A stretch of DNA of 56,818 nt from Sphingomonas sp. (GCA_017849555.1 JAFIGU010000067.1:1-56818); one strand, 5' to 3'. Counted from the first letter of the stretch, positions 35,683 to 45,764 are shown. Notes: generated from the letters alone by a model not told the origin. Translations and numbers: made by a program.

Positions 35683-37118
35683 CTGCCGCGCCTGAGCAAT
35701 CGCCCGGCGCATGTGCCGGTTACGCCCTTCGCTTCGCGATAGGCGAGCCGCCCGTTGACCCAGGTGGCGACGACCCCGATCGACAGTCGCGTGGGCGCGG
35801 TGAAATCGGCCCGATCGATGACCCGCGCCGCATCGAACAAGGTGAGATCGGCATAGCCGCCCACCGCCAGCGTACCGCGATCCTTCATCCCGAAGGTGCG
35901 GGCGGTGAGCCCCGTCATCTTATGGATGGCGGTCTCGATCGGAAACAGCCCGAGCTCCCGGGCATAGTGGCCGAGCACGCGGGGAAAGGTTCCCCACAAC
36001 CGAGGGTGCGGCCGCTCGTCGTGCGGCAGCCCGTCGCTGCCGATCATCGTCAGCCGATGTGCCATGATGTGTTGCACCTCGCGCTCGTCCATCGAGAAAT
36101 AAACCGCGCCCGCCGGCACCAGCCGCGTCGCCGCCGCTGCCAGCGATACCCCCCATTCGGTCGCAATATCGGCGAGTGATTGCCCGGCGCGATCGGGGTG
36201 CGGTACCGACCAGCTGATCACCGTCTCGATATCGGCGCGGACCCAATCGGGGCGCAGCACGGTGCTGGACGCCGAATAGGGATAGACATCCAGCCCGATC
36301 GGGTGCCGCGCGGCGCAGGCGTCGATCATCGCCAGCGTCGCGTGCGATCTGCCGAAATTCTCCGGCGCGGTACATTTATGATGGCTGATGACGATCGGCA
36401 GGCCGCCCGTGATGCCGATCTCGATCGCCTCCGCGACGGCGGCCTCCACCCGATCGCCCTCGTCACGTAAATGGGTGACGTAGAGACCGCCGCGCGTCGC
36501 CGCGCATCGCGCCAACGCGGTCAGCTCGTCCAAATCCGCGCCGCCGCCGGGGGCGTACCACAGGCCGGTCGACAACCCCGCACCGCCCTGATCGAGCGCC
36601 TCGGCGAGCCGCGCCTCCATTCGGGCGATTTCGGTGGCGGTGGCGGCGCGCGCGGTGTCTCCGCCCATCGCCTCGATCCTGATCGGCATATGGCCGATGA
36701 GCGCGAGCGCATTCACCGCCGGCGGCGATTCCGCGAGCTGCGCGGCATAAATCGAGAAGCGCGGGAATCGCCACCAGCGCGCGTCGCCGAGCAGATCGAG
36801 CGGGGCGGGGGGGCGGCAATCGAACGCAACCGGCGAAAGGCTGATCCCGCAATTGCCGACCACCACCGTCGTCACGCCATGCGACAGCTTGCACAGCATC
36901 GCGTCCGCGCCGCCGAGAATCAAACGATCGTCATGGGTATGGGCATCGATGAAACCGGGCGCGAGCGTCAGGCCGGCCGCGTCGATCTCCTCGCGCGCGC
37001 CGTCGATGCTGCCACCGATCGCGACGATCCGGTCGTCCTCGATCGCCACATCGGCGATGAAGCCGGGCGCGCCGGTTCCATCGATCACCGTGGCGTCGCG
37101 GATCGCGAGATCGATCAC
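35679..37118 (-). CDS. N-acyl-D-amino-acid deacylase (D-aminoacylase family)
   Basis: A GTG start at 37118 overlaps the stop of the upstream gene (GTGA). The 479-residue amidohydrolase shows GFIDAHTHDD (H-x-H), the D-aminoacylase Cys ligand in VVGNCGISLSP, THLRDEGD, VISHHKC and IGSDGLPHDERPHPRLWGTFPR. These match the zinc site of D-aminoacylases, which release free D-amino acids from N-acyl forms. The frame remains open to 38672, but that part is antisense to paiB-like and dgcA genes and is not coding. It could supply D-glutamate to DgcN or deacylate N-acyl intermediates. Confidence 0.85.
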   Translation of the reverse strand: MIDLAIRDATVIDGTGAPGFIADVAIEDDRIVAIGGSIDGAREEIDAAGLTLAPGFIDAHTHDDRLILGGADAMLCKLSHGVTTVVVGNCGISLSPVAFDCRPPAPLDLLGDARWWRFPRFSIYAAQLAESPPAVNALALIGHMPIRIEAMGGDTARAATATEIARMEARLAEALDQGGAGLSTGLWYAPGGGADLDELTALARCAATRGGLYVTHLRDEGDRVEAAVAEAIEIGITGGLPIVISHHKCTAPENFGRSHATLAMIDACAARHPIGLDVYPYSASSTVLRPDWVRADIETVISWSVPHPDRAGQSLADIATEWGVSLAAAATRLVPAGAVYFSMDEREVQHIMAHRLTMIGSDGLPHDERPHPRLWGTFPRVLGHYARELGLFPIETAIHKMTGLTARTFGMKDRGTLAVGGYADLTLFDAARVIDRADFTAPTRLSIGVVATWVNGRLAYREAKGVTGTCAGRLLRRGS

Positions 37119-37729
37119 GAATCCTTTCCCAGCCGTTCGGCATTGGCCGTTTCGACCCAGCGGATCAGCCCCTCGTCCGCCAGATGCGCGATCGTCTCGC
37201 GCACGACCGCCGGCGGCTCGTCCTGTGCCAGCTTGAAGCGGGCATCGACCTTGGCGATCGTTGCAGTAAAACCGATCACGCGGTCGCGCAGCGCGGCATA
37301 GCGGTGCCCGATCTCGGCGACGCGCCAGCGGTCGGGCCGTCCCTGCTCCATGCGGTGGACCAGCAAGTTGACCGCGCGGTCGGTCAGATCGTCGCGGATC
37401 GTGATATCGGCGGTCAGCGTCGCGTTGACGTAAATCCAGGTCGGCGCGGAATCGCGATCGGCGTACCAGCTTGGCGAAACATAGGCATTCGGCCCCTGGA
37501 ACAGGATCGCGGCGCGCGGCTGATTGCGAAGGCGCGCCGCCAACGGGTTCGTGCGCGCCATATGACCGAGCAGCACCATCGCGCCATTTTCCGGCCGTAA
37601 CGGAACGAGCGGCAATTGGCTGCTCAATATTTCGCCGCCCGGATCGATGCTTACCAGCCACGCAAGCGGACAGGCCGTGACCAGCGCGGCGATGTCGTCC
37701 GGAGAGGAGGATGCATAAGACGAATTCAC
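37115..37729 (-). CDS. PaiB-like FMN-binding protein
   Basis: The 204-residue protein matches the PaiB family: YASSSPDDIAALVTACPLAWLVSIDPGGEILSSQLPLVPL, then GHMARTNPLAARL, AILFQGPNAYVSPSWYADRDSAPTWIYVNATL and KVDARFKLAQDEP. It has a split-barrel flavin-binding fold. Bacillus PaiB is called a regulator, but many members may be flavin-dependent or acyl-handling proteins. It is coupled to the D-aminoacylase and divergent from dgcA; similar proteins often accompany amino-acid or polyamine genes. Confidence 0.85.
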   Translation of the reverse strand: MNSSYASSSPDDIAALVTACPLAWLVSIDPGGEILSSQLPLVPLRPENGAMVLLGHMARTNPLAARLRNQPRAAILFQGPNAYVSPSWYADRDSAPTWIYVNATLTADITIRDDLTDRAVNLLVHRMEQGRPDRWRVAEIGHRYAALRDRVIGFTATIAKVDARFKLAQDEPPAVVRETIAHLADEGLIRWVETANAERLGKDS

Positions 37730-37806
37730 TCGACGCTCCGGGCTCGCCGTCGATCAACAACTTCGGCGGCACGATCCCGGCACGCAGCCACATCCGGCGA
37801 GGGGCT

Positions 37807-37858
37807 GCTTTGCATTTCGACCGGCCAATTGGCGAAATCGTCAACCGGACTGCAAAGC
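37807..37858. promoter_or_regulatory. Nested inverted repeats in paiB-like/dgcA divergent promoter
   Basis: GCTTTGCA (37807-37814) and TGCAAAGC (37851-37858) are perfect inverted copies. Between them lie ATTTCG (37814-37819) with CGAAAT (37833-37838), and the palindrome CCAATTGG (37825-37832). The cluster sits midway between the two divergent start codons and is a candidate operator. A single GCTTTGC copy also occurs in the dgcN-amidase spacer at 31755-31761, which could be chance. Confidence 0.45.
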
Positions 37859-37907
37859 GCTTGCGCCGGGAGCGCCTATTCGGGTCAAGCCGCTGGAGGA
37901 AATGGTG

Positions 37908-38903
37908 ATGAAGGTCGAAGCACGAACCGAGCAATGGGAGATGGCCGAGCCCTTCCGCATCTCGGGAGAGACATTCAGCCATGCCGAAATCGCGGTGATC
38001 ACGATCGAGGATCGCGGTGTCGTCGGGCGCGGCGAAGCGTGTGGCGTATATTATCGCGACGATACCTCGGCACGCATCGTCGAACAGGTGACCGAGCTTG
38101 CGCCGATTCTGGCGGCTGGCGGGGTCGGCCGCGCTGAGCTTCAGCATTTGCTGCCAGCCGGCGGTGCGCGCAATGCGCTCGACGTCGCCTTGTGGGAAAT
38201 CGAGGCCGGGCACGCCGGAAAACCCGTGTGGCAGCTTGCGGGGTTCGCCGAGATCCGATCGCTGCCGACGGTGTTCACGATCGGAGTCGCGTCGCCGGGT
38301 GAAATGGCACGCAAATCGGCGAGCATGCACCATGCGCACTCGATCAAGCTCAAGCTCGAAGGCGAGGGCGAGGATGCGGAACGGGTCAAGGCCGTGCGCG
38401 CCGCGCGGCCCGATGCGCAAATCGCCGTCGACGGGAACCGCGGGTTCGATGCGGAGTCTCTCGACGCGATCATGCCGACGTTGCGCGCCGCGGGGGTTAT
38501 GCTGATCGAACAACCATTCGCGCTCGGGAAGGACGCGGACCTGCGGCACATCGATCGCACGATCCCGATCGCCGCGGATGAAAGCGTCCAGGACAGCAAC
38601 GATCTGGAGCGGCTGATCGGGCTGGTCGATTTCGTCAACATCAAGCTCGACAAATGCGGCGGGCTGACCCACGCGCTGGAGATGGAGCGGACAGCGCGCG
38701 CAATGGGTTTCCGCGTCATGGTCGGGAATATGACCGGGACAAGCTGGTCGCAGGCGCCCGCATTCATTCTGGGCCAGCGATGCGACCTATGCGATCTGGA
38801 CGGCCCGACATTTCTCGCCCGCGATCGCGTTCCAGGGGTCCGTTATGCGGATGGCATGGTTCACTGCCCCGATGATGTCTGGGGAAGAGGTCACGTCCGC
38901 TGA
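37908..38903 (+). CDS. dgcA: DgcA-like N-acetyl-D-glutamate racemase (dipeptide-epimerase subgroup, enolase superfamily)
   Basis: ATG 37908 lies 7 bp after GGAGGA; ATG 37902 is too close. The 331-residue protein shows the enolase-superfamily active site: K-x-K in IKLKLEG, metal ligands in AVDGNRGF, LIEQPF and AADESVQ, and the second Lys in FVNIKLDKCGG. This is the Ala-Glu epimerase-like subgroup, in which DgcA converts N-acetyl-D-Glu to the L form. The dgcN homologue in the same locus favours DgcA over a dipeptide epimerase, though the sequence alone cannot exclude the latter. Confidence 0.8.
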   Translation: MKVEARTEQWEMAEPFRISGETFSHAEIAVITIEDRGVVGRGEACGVYYRDDTSARIVEQVTELAPILAAGGVGRAELQHLLPAGGARNALDVALWEIEAGHAGKPVWQLAGFAEIRSLPTVFTIGVASPGEMARKSASMHHAHSIKLKLEGEGEDAERVKAVRAARPDAQIAVDGNRGFDAESLDAIMPTLRAAGVMLIEQPFALGKDADLRHIDRTIPIAADESVQDSNDLERLIGLVDFVNIKLDKCGGLTHALEMERTARAMGFRVMVGNMTGTSWSQAPAFILGQRCDLCDLDGPTFLARDRVPGVRYADGMVHCPDDVWGRGHVR

Positions 38904-39208
38904 GTAGCCGGATTGAGCTTACGGCGCCACAAACTCAGGAAAAATAGGAGGTCAGTAGGCGTGCGCTGCGGACTCCCGAGGGCTTTTCCATGAAGCCGAA
39001 AGCTGAAACCGACGGAAGGTATTGGACGATGGCGTTCAAGTAACGGACAAGTAACAGCGAGGGTATTCTCCCCAGCAGCGCGTCATCATTCCTCGTTCGC
39101 TCGCTTCCGGTAATAACTCAGGTCGTCACCGAACATACCCCTTCGTCCCCGTCGCATCGGCCGTGCGCGTTATGTAGTGACCGGGGCCGCGCGGCCCCGG
39201 TCGGCTTT
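38904..39208. other. 305-bp spacer between dgcA and groEL
   Basis: No coding frame stands out. The only structure is the 22-bp palindrome at 39180-39201 next to the groEL stop. The remainder is ordinary intergenic sequence. Confidence 0.5.
39180..39201. terminator. Hairpin after groEL, 22-bp perfect palindrome
   Basis: ACCGGGGCCGC and GCGGCCCCGGT are perfectly complementary with no spacer. It begins 7 bases after the groEL stop on the minus strand. A short TTTT lies on the + strand side, so it may stop transcription in either direction or stabilise the groEL mRNA 3' end. Confidence 0.5.
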
Positions 39209-41195
<1,987 letters not shown>

Positions 41196-41231
41196 GGCAA
41201 AACCTCCAGTTGCAAAACGAATGTCAATGTC

Positions 41232-41257
41232 CCCGTCGCCCCGTAGGAGGCGACGGG
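41232..41257 (-). promoter_or_regulatory. Hairpin in groES leader with anti-ribosome-site sequence
   Basis: CCCGTCGCC (41232-41240) and GGCGACGGG (41249-41257) form a 9-bp stem with an 8-base loop in the groES mRNA leader. Read on the minus strand, the 3' end of the first arm and the loop contain CCUCC, complementary to the GGAGG ribosome site 35 or so bases downstream. It could be a temperature- or RNA-controlled switch. This is inferred from sequence only. Confidence 0.35.
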
Positions 41258-41265
41258 CAGCGATC

Positions 41266-41294
41266 AGCTAGGGCACCCATTTTTTGTGTTCAAG
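41266..41294 (-). promoter_or_regulatory. RpoH-type heat-shock promoter for groESL
   Basis: On the minus strand CTTGAA (41289-41294) is followed, with the spacing typical of alphaproteobacterial sigma-32 promoters, by CCTAGCT (41266-41272). The latter matches CYTATNT at all but one position. It is 70-100 bp upstream of the groES start and downstream of the CIRCE element. Confidence 0.55.
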
Positions 41295-41311
41295 GGGCCG
41301 CTCGAAATTTT

Positions 41312-41338
41312 TTGGCAGTCGTGCCTCTTGAGTGCCAA
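41312..41338. promoter_or_regulatory. CIRCE element (HrcA operator)
   Basis: TTGGCAGTC (41312-41320), a 9-base spacer, and GAGTGCCAA (41330-41338) match the CIRCE consensus TTAGCACTC-N9-GAGTGCTAA. The arms are complementary at eight of nine positions. The location just upstream of groESL fits HrcA repression. The element lies on the upstream side of the RpoH-like -35 box rather than over it. Confidence 0.8.
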
Positions 41339-41470
41339 TTCCGCTGATTGCAATCGCTTAGCAGGCGATATCCCCCTCTTGACGCGACTCGCCTGCTTCC
41401 CAAATCTTTGCCCATCGCGGGCGCTCGTCGTCCCGCGGAGGAAAGGAGAGTTACGAGAGAGGACAGGGCT

Positions 41471-41704
41471 ATGTCGGAACCGTTTTCACGTTTTCTGCAC
41501 CCCTTCGACGTTGCGCACCATCCAAGCCTCGAACCGGAGGTGAAGCGCGCCATCCTCGCGTCCTGGGCATCGGACCGGCACGCGGTCCGCGACAGGCCGG
41601 CCGAGCGAAAGCCCCCGGGCGCGCGGCGCGCCGTTCCGATCGACGAACTGTTTGCCGCGATGCGGACGCTCGATCAGCGTCCGGGGCGGGAGCTATCCTC
41701 CTGA
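41471..41704 (+). CDS. Small conserved hypothetical protein
   Basis: The start MSEPFSRFLHPFDVAHHPSL gives 77 residues. The pattern PEVKRAILASWASDRHAVRDRPAERKPPGARRAVPIDELFAAMRTLD is one I associate with a small alphaproteobacterial family of unknown function, sometimes found near usg or stress genes. There is no membrane segment. Its stop overlaps the usg start (TGATG), so the two are translated together. It is divergent from groESL. Confidence 0.75.
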   Translation: MSEPFSRFLHPFDVAHHPSLEPEVKRAILASWASDRHAVRDRPAERKPPGARRAVPIDELFAAMRTLDQRPGRELSS

Positions 41705-41973
41705 TGACCGACCGGGCTTTCGTCGCTCAGCTCGAAGGCTATGGCGTGACGACGGCGGAGATTCATTATTATCGTCCGGATGCCCCGTCGTTGCTGCAGC
41801 TGTTCGTGTGGCAGGAATATGATCTTGCGCCGGACTTTCCGGTGCTGTTCGATTTCCTCGATCACTGGCAACGTGAGATCAAAGCGGCGCTCCATTCGGT
41901 TCGGATCGCGCATGACAAGCTCATCGGACCGCGGGAATGGCGCGCGGTGGATGGCATCATCGCGCTCCAGTGA
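41704..41973 (+). CDS. usg: Usg family protein
   Basis: The 89-residue protein matches the Usg family of alphaproteobacteria: LEGYGVTTAEIHYYRPDAPSLLQLFVWQEYDLAPDFPVLFDFLDHWQREIKAALHSVRIAHDKLI. The name comes from a gene found beside a metabolic gene; the function is unknown. Coupling to the preceding small gene suggests they work together. Confidence 0.85.
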   Translation: MTDRAFVAQLEGYGVTTAEIHYYRPDAPSLLQLFVWQEYDLAPDFPVLFDFLDHWQREIKAALHSVRIAHDKLIGPREWRAVDGIIALQ

Positions 41974-42141
41974 TCGAAGCGCGCTTTCGCTGGGGAAAGT
42001 TTGCGGCTGGGCGGGTGTCAGTGGAGATAACTGCCATCCGCCGGTCCGTCGAAGGCGAACCGGATCACGAGGCCTGCAAGAGCGACGCCCTCAATCGCCC
42101 CTGCGCCGCTTCTCGGAGATAGGGCGTGGCGCGGTGGCATC

Positions 42142-42480
42142 TCAGTCGAGCTTGATCATCTCGGCACTCCCGACGACCCGGTGATGCTCGACATGGTCGG
42201 GACGGGTCAGCAGGAAACGGTCGTCCTCGGGATAGTAACGCGCCACCTCGATGTCTCCCCCGGCAAAGGCGTGGATCACGTCGAGCGATTCCCACCAGCT
42301 GAGGGTGGTGACCTCGCTCTCGCCATTGCCGAGCGTGCGGACCAGCATCTGCGCACCGAGATTGCCCGGCGTCGCGCGATAGTCGTCGAGCCCGGTGCCG
42401 GCGATATAGGCGATATAGTCGGCCTCGTCGGCGGTACGGATGTGCGCCGACCAGCGGCGCAGGATGATTGTGTCGGACAT
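42142..42480 (-). CDS. ABM-like (antibiotic biosynthesis monooxygenase fold) protein
   Basis: The start MSDTIILRRWSAHIRTADEADYI gives 112 residues. Short beta-alpha-beta units (LVRTLGNGESEVTTLSWWESLDVIHAFAG, VARYYPEDDRFLL) fit the dimeric alpha-beta barrel used by ABM and related stress proteins. Catalysis cannot be predicted. It appears to be a single-gene unit downstream of the efflux locus. Confidence 0.7.
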   Translation of the reverse strand: MSDTIILRRWSAHIRTADEADYIAYIAGTGLDDYRATPGNLGAQMLVRTLGNGESEVTTLSWWESLDVIHAFAGGDIEVARYYPEDDRFLLTRPDHVEHHRVVGSAEMIKLD

Positions 42481-42656
42481 GGGGCGATCCTCCTGTCGAC
42501 AGTTTAAGAGACCGACTGCGCCTTCCGAAATCGAATGCGGCGGCACCGCGATAAGGCGGGATTATGATCGGTGATCGCCGAGTTATCGCGTGGTAGCAAC
42601 CCGCCACCGAGGTGCCTTCAGCATGGCCAGCCCGTCCGGTGGGGGTGCGGTGTCGG

Positions 42657-44078
42657 TCATGATCGCTCCTTGCCGTCGCTCATCCATCCGCCGCCGAGGG
42701 CTCGGTAGGCGGCGACCGCCGCGCGGGCCTCTTCCGCCCGGACGCTCGCGAGGGTGTCCGAAGCGGCGAGCAGTTCGCGATCGGCGTCAGTCACCTCGAT
42801 CAGCCCGACGATGCCGCCGGTATAGGCGTCCTGGGCTTGCGCGCGGGCGCGGCTGAGTGCGCTGACCTGTCGCTCCAGATTCGCCCGCTGCCTATGTGCC
42901 TCGCCCAGGCGCGACAGCGCGGTTTCGACCTCCTCGGCGGCGCGCAGCACGGTGCCGCGCCATGTCGCGAGCGCTTCGGCGCGATGGGCGCGGGCGCCCG
43001 CGACTTCGGCATCGACACGGCCGAAGTCGAACAGCCGCCAGCGCAAGGCCGCACCGCCTGAAGCCTGCACGGCGTTGCCGGTAAACAGATTGCCAGTACC
43101 GAGGCTGGCCACCCCGACCAGGCCGGACAGCGAGACATGCGGGTAATAGTCGGCGAGCGCCGCGCCGATCCGCGCATCGCTGGCGGCCACCCGGCGCTCG
43201 GCGGCGATGATGTCGGGTCGTCGGCGGAGCAGTTCGGCAGGCGCGGAACTGCCGGCAGGCATCGGCGCGGACGGAATGGGAGAGACGGGTTGGAGTGCGG
43301 CACGCTCGGTGCCGGGCTGCTGGCCGAGCAGCACATCCAGCCGGTTGAGCTGGGCGTCGATCGCCGCCCGCAGTGGCGCCGTCGATGCCTGGACCGCTTC
43401 CGCAGCCGCGCGCGCGCGATTGAGTTCGCGCTCGGCAGCCACGCCTTCGTCGACCCGCTGCCGCACCAGGGCAACGAGCGTCGTCTGGTTCGTTGCCTGT
43501 CGCTCGGCGACCTCGAGCCGCGCCTGGAGCCCGCGCAGCATAAGATAGGCGTCGGCGGTTTCGGCGGCGATCGCGACGCGGACCGCCGCTTCCTCAGCCT
43601 CGCTCGCCTCCAGCTCGCGCAGGCTGGCTTCCCGCAGACGTCGGTTGCCGCCGAAGAGATCGAGTTCCCAGCCCGCCTGGGCACCCACCGAATATTCGGT
43701 GTAGCCGCGGTCGAGCCCGAGCGCCTGGGTGACCCGGCCGATCGCCGTCTCCCGCGACTGGCTGATCGTTGTCACTCCTCCCGTGGCATCGACGTTCGGC
43801 AGCAGCGCGGCGCCGGTTGCCCTGGCTACGGCACGCGCCTGACCGATACGCGCGCGGGCGACCTCGATGTCGGGATTGTTCGCAATCGCGCGCGCGACCA
43901 GCTCGGCGAGCAGCGGATCATCGAAGCTCCGCCACCAGGCGGCCGTATCGCCGTGAGTGTCGATGGCACCGGCGCGGACGAAGGTCGGCGTCAGCGCTAC
44001 AGACGGCGCGACATGGTTCGGGCCAACCGTGCAGGCGGTGAGCGCGGCGCAGGCCACGGCGGGCAGGGCGCGCTTCAT
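42657..44078 (-). CDS. NodT-family outer-membrane efflux lipoprotein
   Basis: The start MKRALPAVACAALTACTVGPNH gives a lipobox (LTAC) with Cys near residue 16 and a 473-residue TolC-like outer-membrane factor. The two long alpha-helical repeats (AIANNPDIEVARARIGQARAVAR; RRPDIIAAERRVAASDARIGAALADYYPHVSLSG) are typical. It forms the outer-membrane exit duct of a tripartite pump. Its start overlaps the stop of the MFS gene by one base, so it is made with that pump. Confidence 0.9.
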   Translation of the reverse strand: MKRALPAVACAALTACTVGPNHVAPSVALTPTFVRAGAIDTHGDTAAWWRSFDDPLLAELVARAIANNPDIEVARARIGQARAVARATGAALLPNVDATGGVTTISQSRETAIGRVTQALGLDRGYTEYSVGAQAGWELDLFGGNRRLREASLRELEASEAEEAAVRVAIAAETADAYLMLRGLQARLEVAERQATNQTTLVALVRQRVDEGVAAERELNRARAAAEAVQASTAPLRAAIDAQLNRLDVLLGQQPGTERAALQPVSPIPSAPMPAGSSAPAELLRRRPDIIAAERRVAASDARIGAALADYYPHVSLSGLVGVASLGTGNLFTGNAVQASGGAALRWRLFDFGRVDAEVAGARAHRAEALATWRGTVLRAAEEVETALSRLGEAHRQRANLERQVSALSRARAQAQDAYTGGIVGLIEVTDADRELLAASDTLASVRAEEARAAVAAYRALGGGWMSDGKERS

Positions 44079-45724
44079 CAATGCGCCTCGGCCGGCATGG
44101 CCGGCGCGTCGGCGGCTGGCAGGCGGCAGAACGGCACCAACACCAGCGCCGCGATGAACATCCACGCCATGATCCGGAACACCTCGTCAAATGCGATCGT
44201 CACCGCTTCGCGCGCAATCAGCCGGCCGAGCGTCGCCTGCGCCATCAACAGCGCGTGGTCGGGATCGGGGGTGATCGCGCTCATCCGCGCGGTGAGCGCC
44301 GCGAGCACATCGGGGGCGGCGCGATCGGGGGCGCCCAGTGCTTCCCCGAAGCGGAGCGCCTGTGTCCGTGTCGCATCGCCGAGCCAGGTGTTCACCGTCG
44401 CGATGCCGATCGCGCCGCCTAGATTACGCATCAGGTTGAAGAGGCCGGACGCATAGCGAAGCTCCGGCCCCTGGAACACCGACAGAGCGAGCCCGACGCT
44501 CGGCACGATGCACAGCATCACGAACAGGCCGCGCAGGAGCTGGGGCGCCAGCAACTCGTTAAAGCCCCAATTCGGTGCGACGTGCGAGGTCGCCCACAGG
44601 CTCCCGGCGAAGCCGACCAGCCCGATGGCGATGATGATCCGTCGATCGAACGCGTTCGAGGTGGCCGCTGCGATCACGGTGCTGACAAGCTGGGCGCCGC
44701 CCACAACGAATACCGTGGTGCCGATCTGCAGGCTGTCGAAGCCACGCACCCGGCCGAGGAACACCGGCAGCAGATAAGTTGACGCATAGATGCCGAAGCC
44801 GATCACGACGTTGAACACACAGGCGAAGGCAAAGGTCGGGCTGCGGAACGGTGACAGGCGCACGATCGGGTTGGCGGAATAGAAGGATCGCTCGAGGAAC
44901 AGGCCGAACGCGACAAGCGCGATCCAGGCCACCATCATGATCCCGGGATCGCCGAACCAATCCTTTCGCGGACCTTCCTCAAGGACATATTGCAGGCCCG
45001 CGAGGGCGATCGCCATGCCGGCAAGCTGCGCCCAGTCGATACGCGCGAACATCGACGTGTCGGCGCGGTCGATGCGGATCAGGACAGTAGCGAGGACCGT
45101 AACCGCGGCGCCGGGCACGATATTGATGAAGAAGATCCAGCGCCAGTCGGCGGCGTGGGTGATGATGCCACCCACGGTCGGTCCGATCGTCGGTGCGAGC
45201 ACCGAGACGACGCCGAGGATCGCCGGGATCATCGCGCGTTGTTTGCCCTCGAACAGGGTGAAGCCGACCGCGAACACCGTCGGCACCATGGCGCCGCCGA
45301 CGAAGCCCTGGATGGCGCGAAAGGCGATCATCGACTCGATGTCCCAGGCGAGACCGCAGGCGATGCTCGCCAGAGTGAAGAGTCCGGCCGAGGCGGCGAA
45401 CAGCCAGCGCGTCGACATCGCCTGGCTGAGGAACGCCGACAGCGGGATCATCACCAGCTCGGCCATCAGATAAGCGGTTTGGACCCAGCTGATCTCGTCT
45501 GGCGCGGCGGATAGGCCGGCCTGCACCTCGTTGAGCGAGGCGGCCACGATCTGGATGTCGAGCAAGGCCATGAACTGGCCGAAGGCGAGCACCGCGAAGA
45601 TCAGGAACTTGCGCGAGTTTGGCAGCGCGGCCGGGCTCGCCGCCGCTTCGCGGTGCTGCCCGCTCGCGCTGTCGATCACCGCACTTGCCACCACCGAAGA
45701 CTCGCCTTGAAGGATTACGATCAT
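44078..45724 (-). CDS. DHA2-family (EmrB/QacA-type) multidrug efflux MFS transporter
   Basis: The 548-residue, probably 14-helix carrier shows AFGQFMALLDIQIVAASLNEVQAGLSA, GFVGGAMVPTVFAVGFTLFEGKQRA and VLAPTIGPTVGGIITHAADWRWIFFINIVPGA, the motif C-type sequence of proton-driven drug antiporters. With the adaptor at 45765 and the outer-membrane factor it forms an EmrAB-TolC-like pump. ATG 45724 lies inside a palindromic operator; a GTG near 45694 is an alternative start. Confidence 0.92.
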   Translation of the reverse strand: MIVILQGESSVVASAVIDSASGQHREAAASPAALPNSRKFLIFAVLAFGQFMALLDIQIVAASLNEVQAGLSAAPDEISWVQTAYLMAELVMIPLSAFLSQAMSTRWLFAASAGLFTLASIACGLAWDIESMIAFRAIQGFVGGAMVPTVFAVGFTLFEGKQRAMIPAILGVVSVLAPTIGPTVGGIITHAADWRWIFFINIVPGAAVTVLATVLIRIDRADTSMFARIDWAQLAGMAIALAGLQYVLEEGPRKDWFGDPGIMMVAWIALVAFGLFLERSFYSANPIVRLSPFRSPTFAFACVFNVVIGFGIYASTYLLPVFLGRVRGFDSLQIGTTVFVVGGAQLVSTVIAAATSNAFDRRIIIAIGLVGFAGSLWATSHVAPNWGFNELLAPQLLRGLFVMLCIVPSVGLALSVFQGPELRYASGLFNLMRNLGGAIGIATVNTWLGDATRTQALRFGEALGAPDRAAPDVLAALTARMSAITPDPDHALLMAQATLGRLIAREAVTIAFDEVFRIMAWMFIAALVLVPFCRLPAADAPAMPAEAH

Positions 45725-45742
45725 AATATTATGGTCATAATC
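45713..45742. promoter_or_regulatory. 30-bp imperfect palindrome between divergent efflux genes
   Basis: The site is symmetric around CATAATATTATG (45722-45733). The flanks GATTAC at 45713 and GTCATAATC ending at 45742 extend the symmetry with two mismatched pairs. It is much more AT-rich than the surroundings and overlaps the first codon of the MFS frame. It is probably the operator of the TetR regulator encoded at 46928. Confidence 0.6.
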
Positions 45743-45764
45743 TCAATCTGGCAAGCGGGTAGCT

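Noticed and set aside
37119..38672. Upstream extension of the D-aminoacylase frame to a 997-residue protein
   Set aside because: It is antisense to the paiB-like and dgcA genes and shows no family sequence; the GTG at 37118 with GTGA overlap is the real start.
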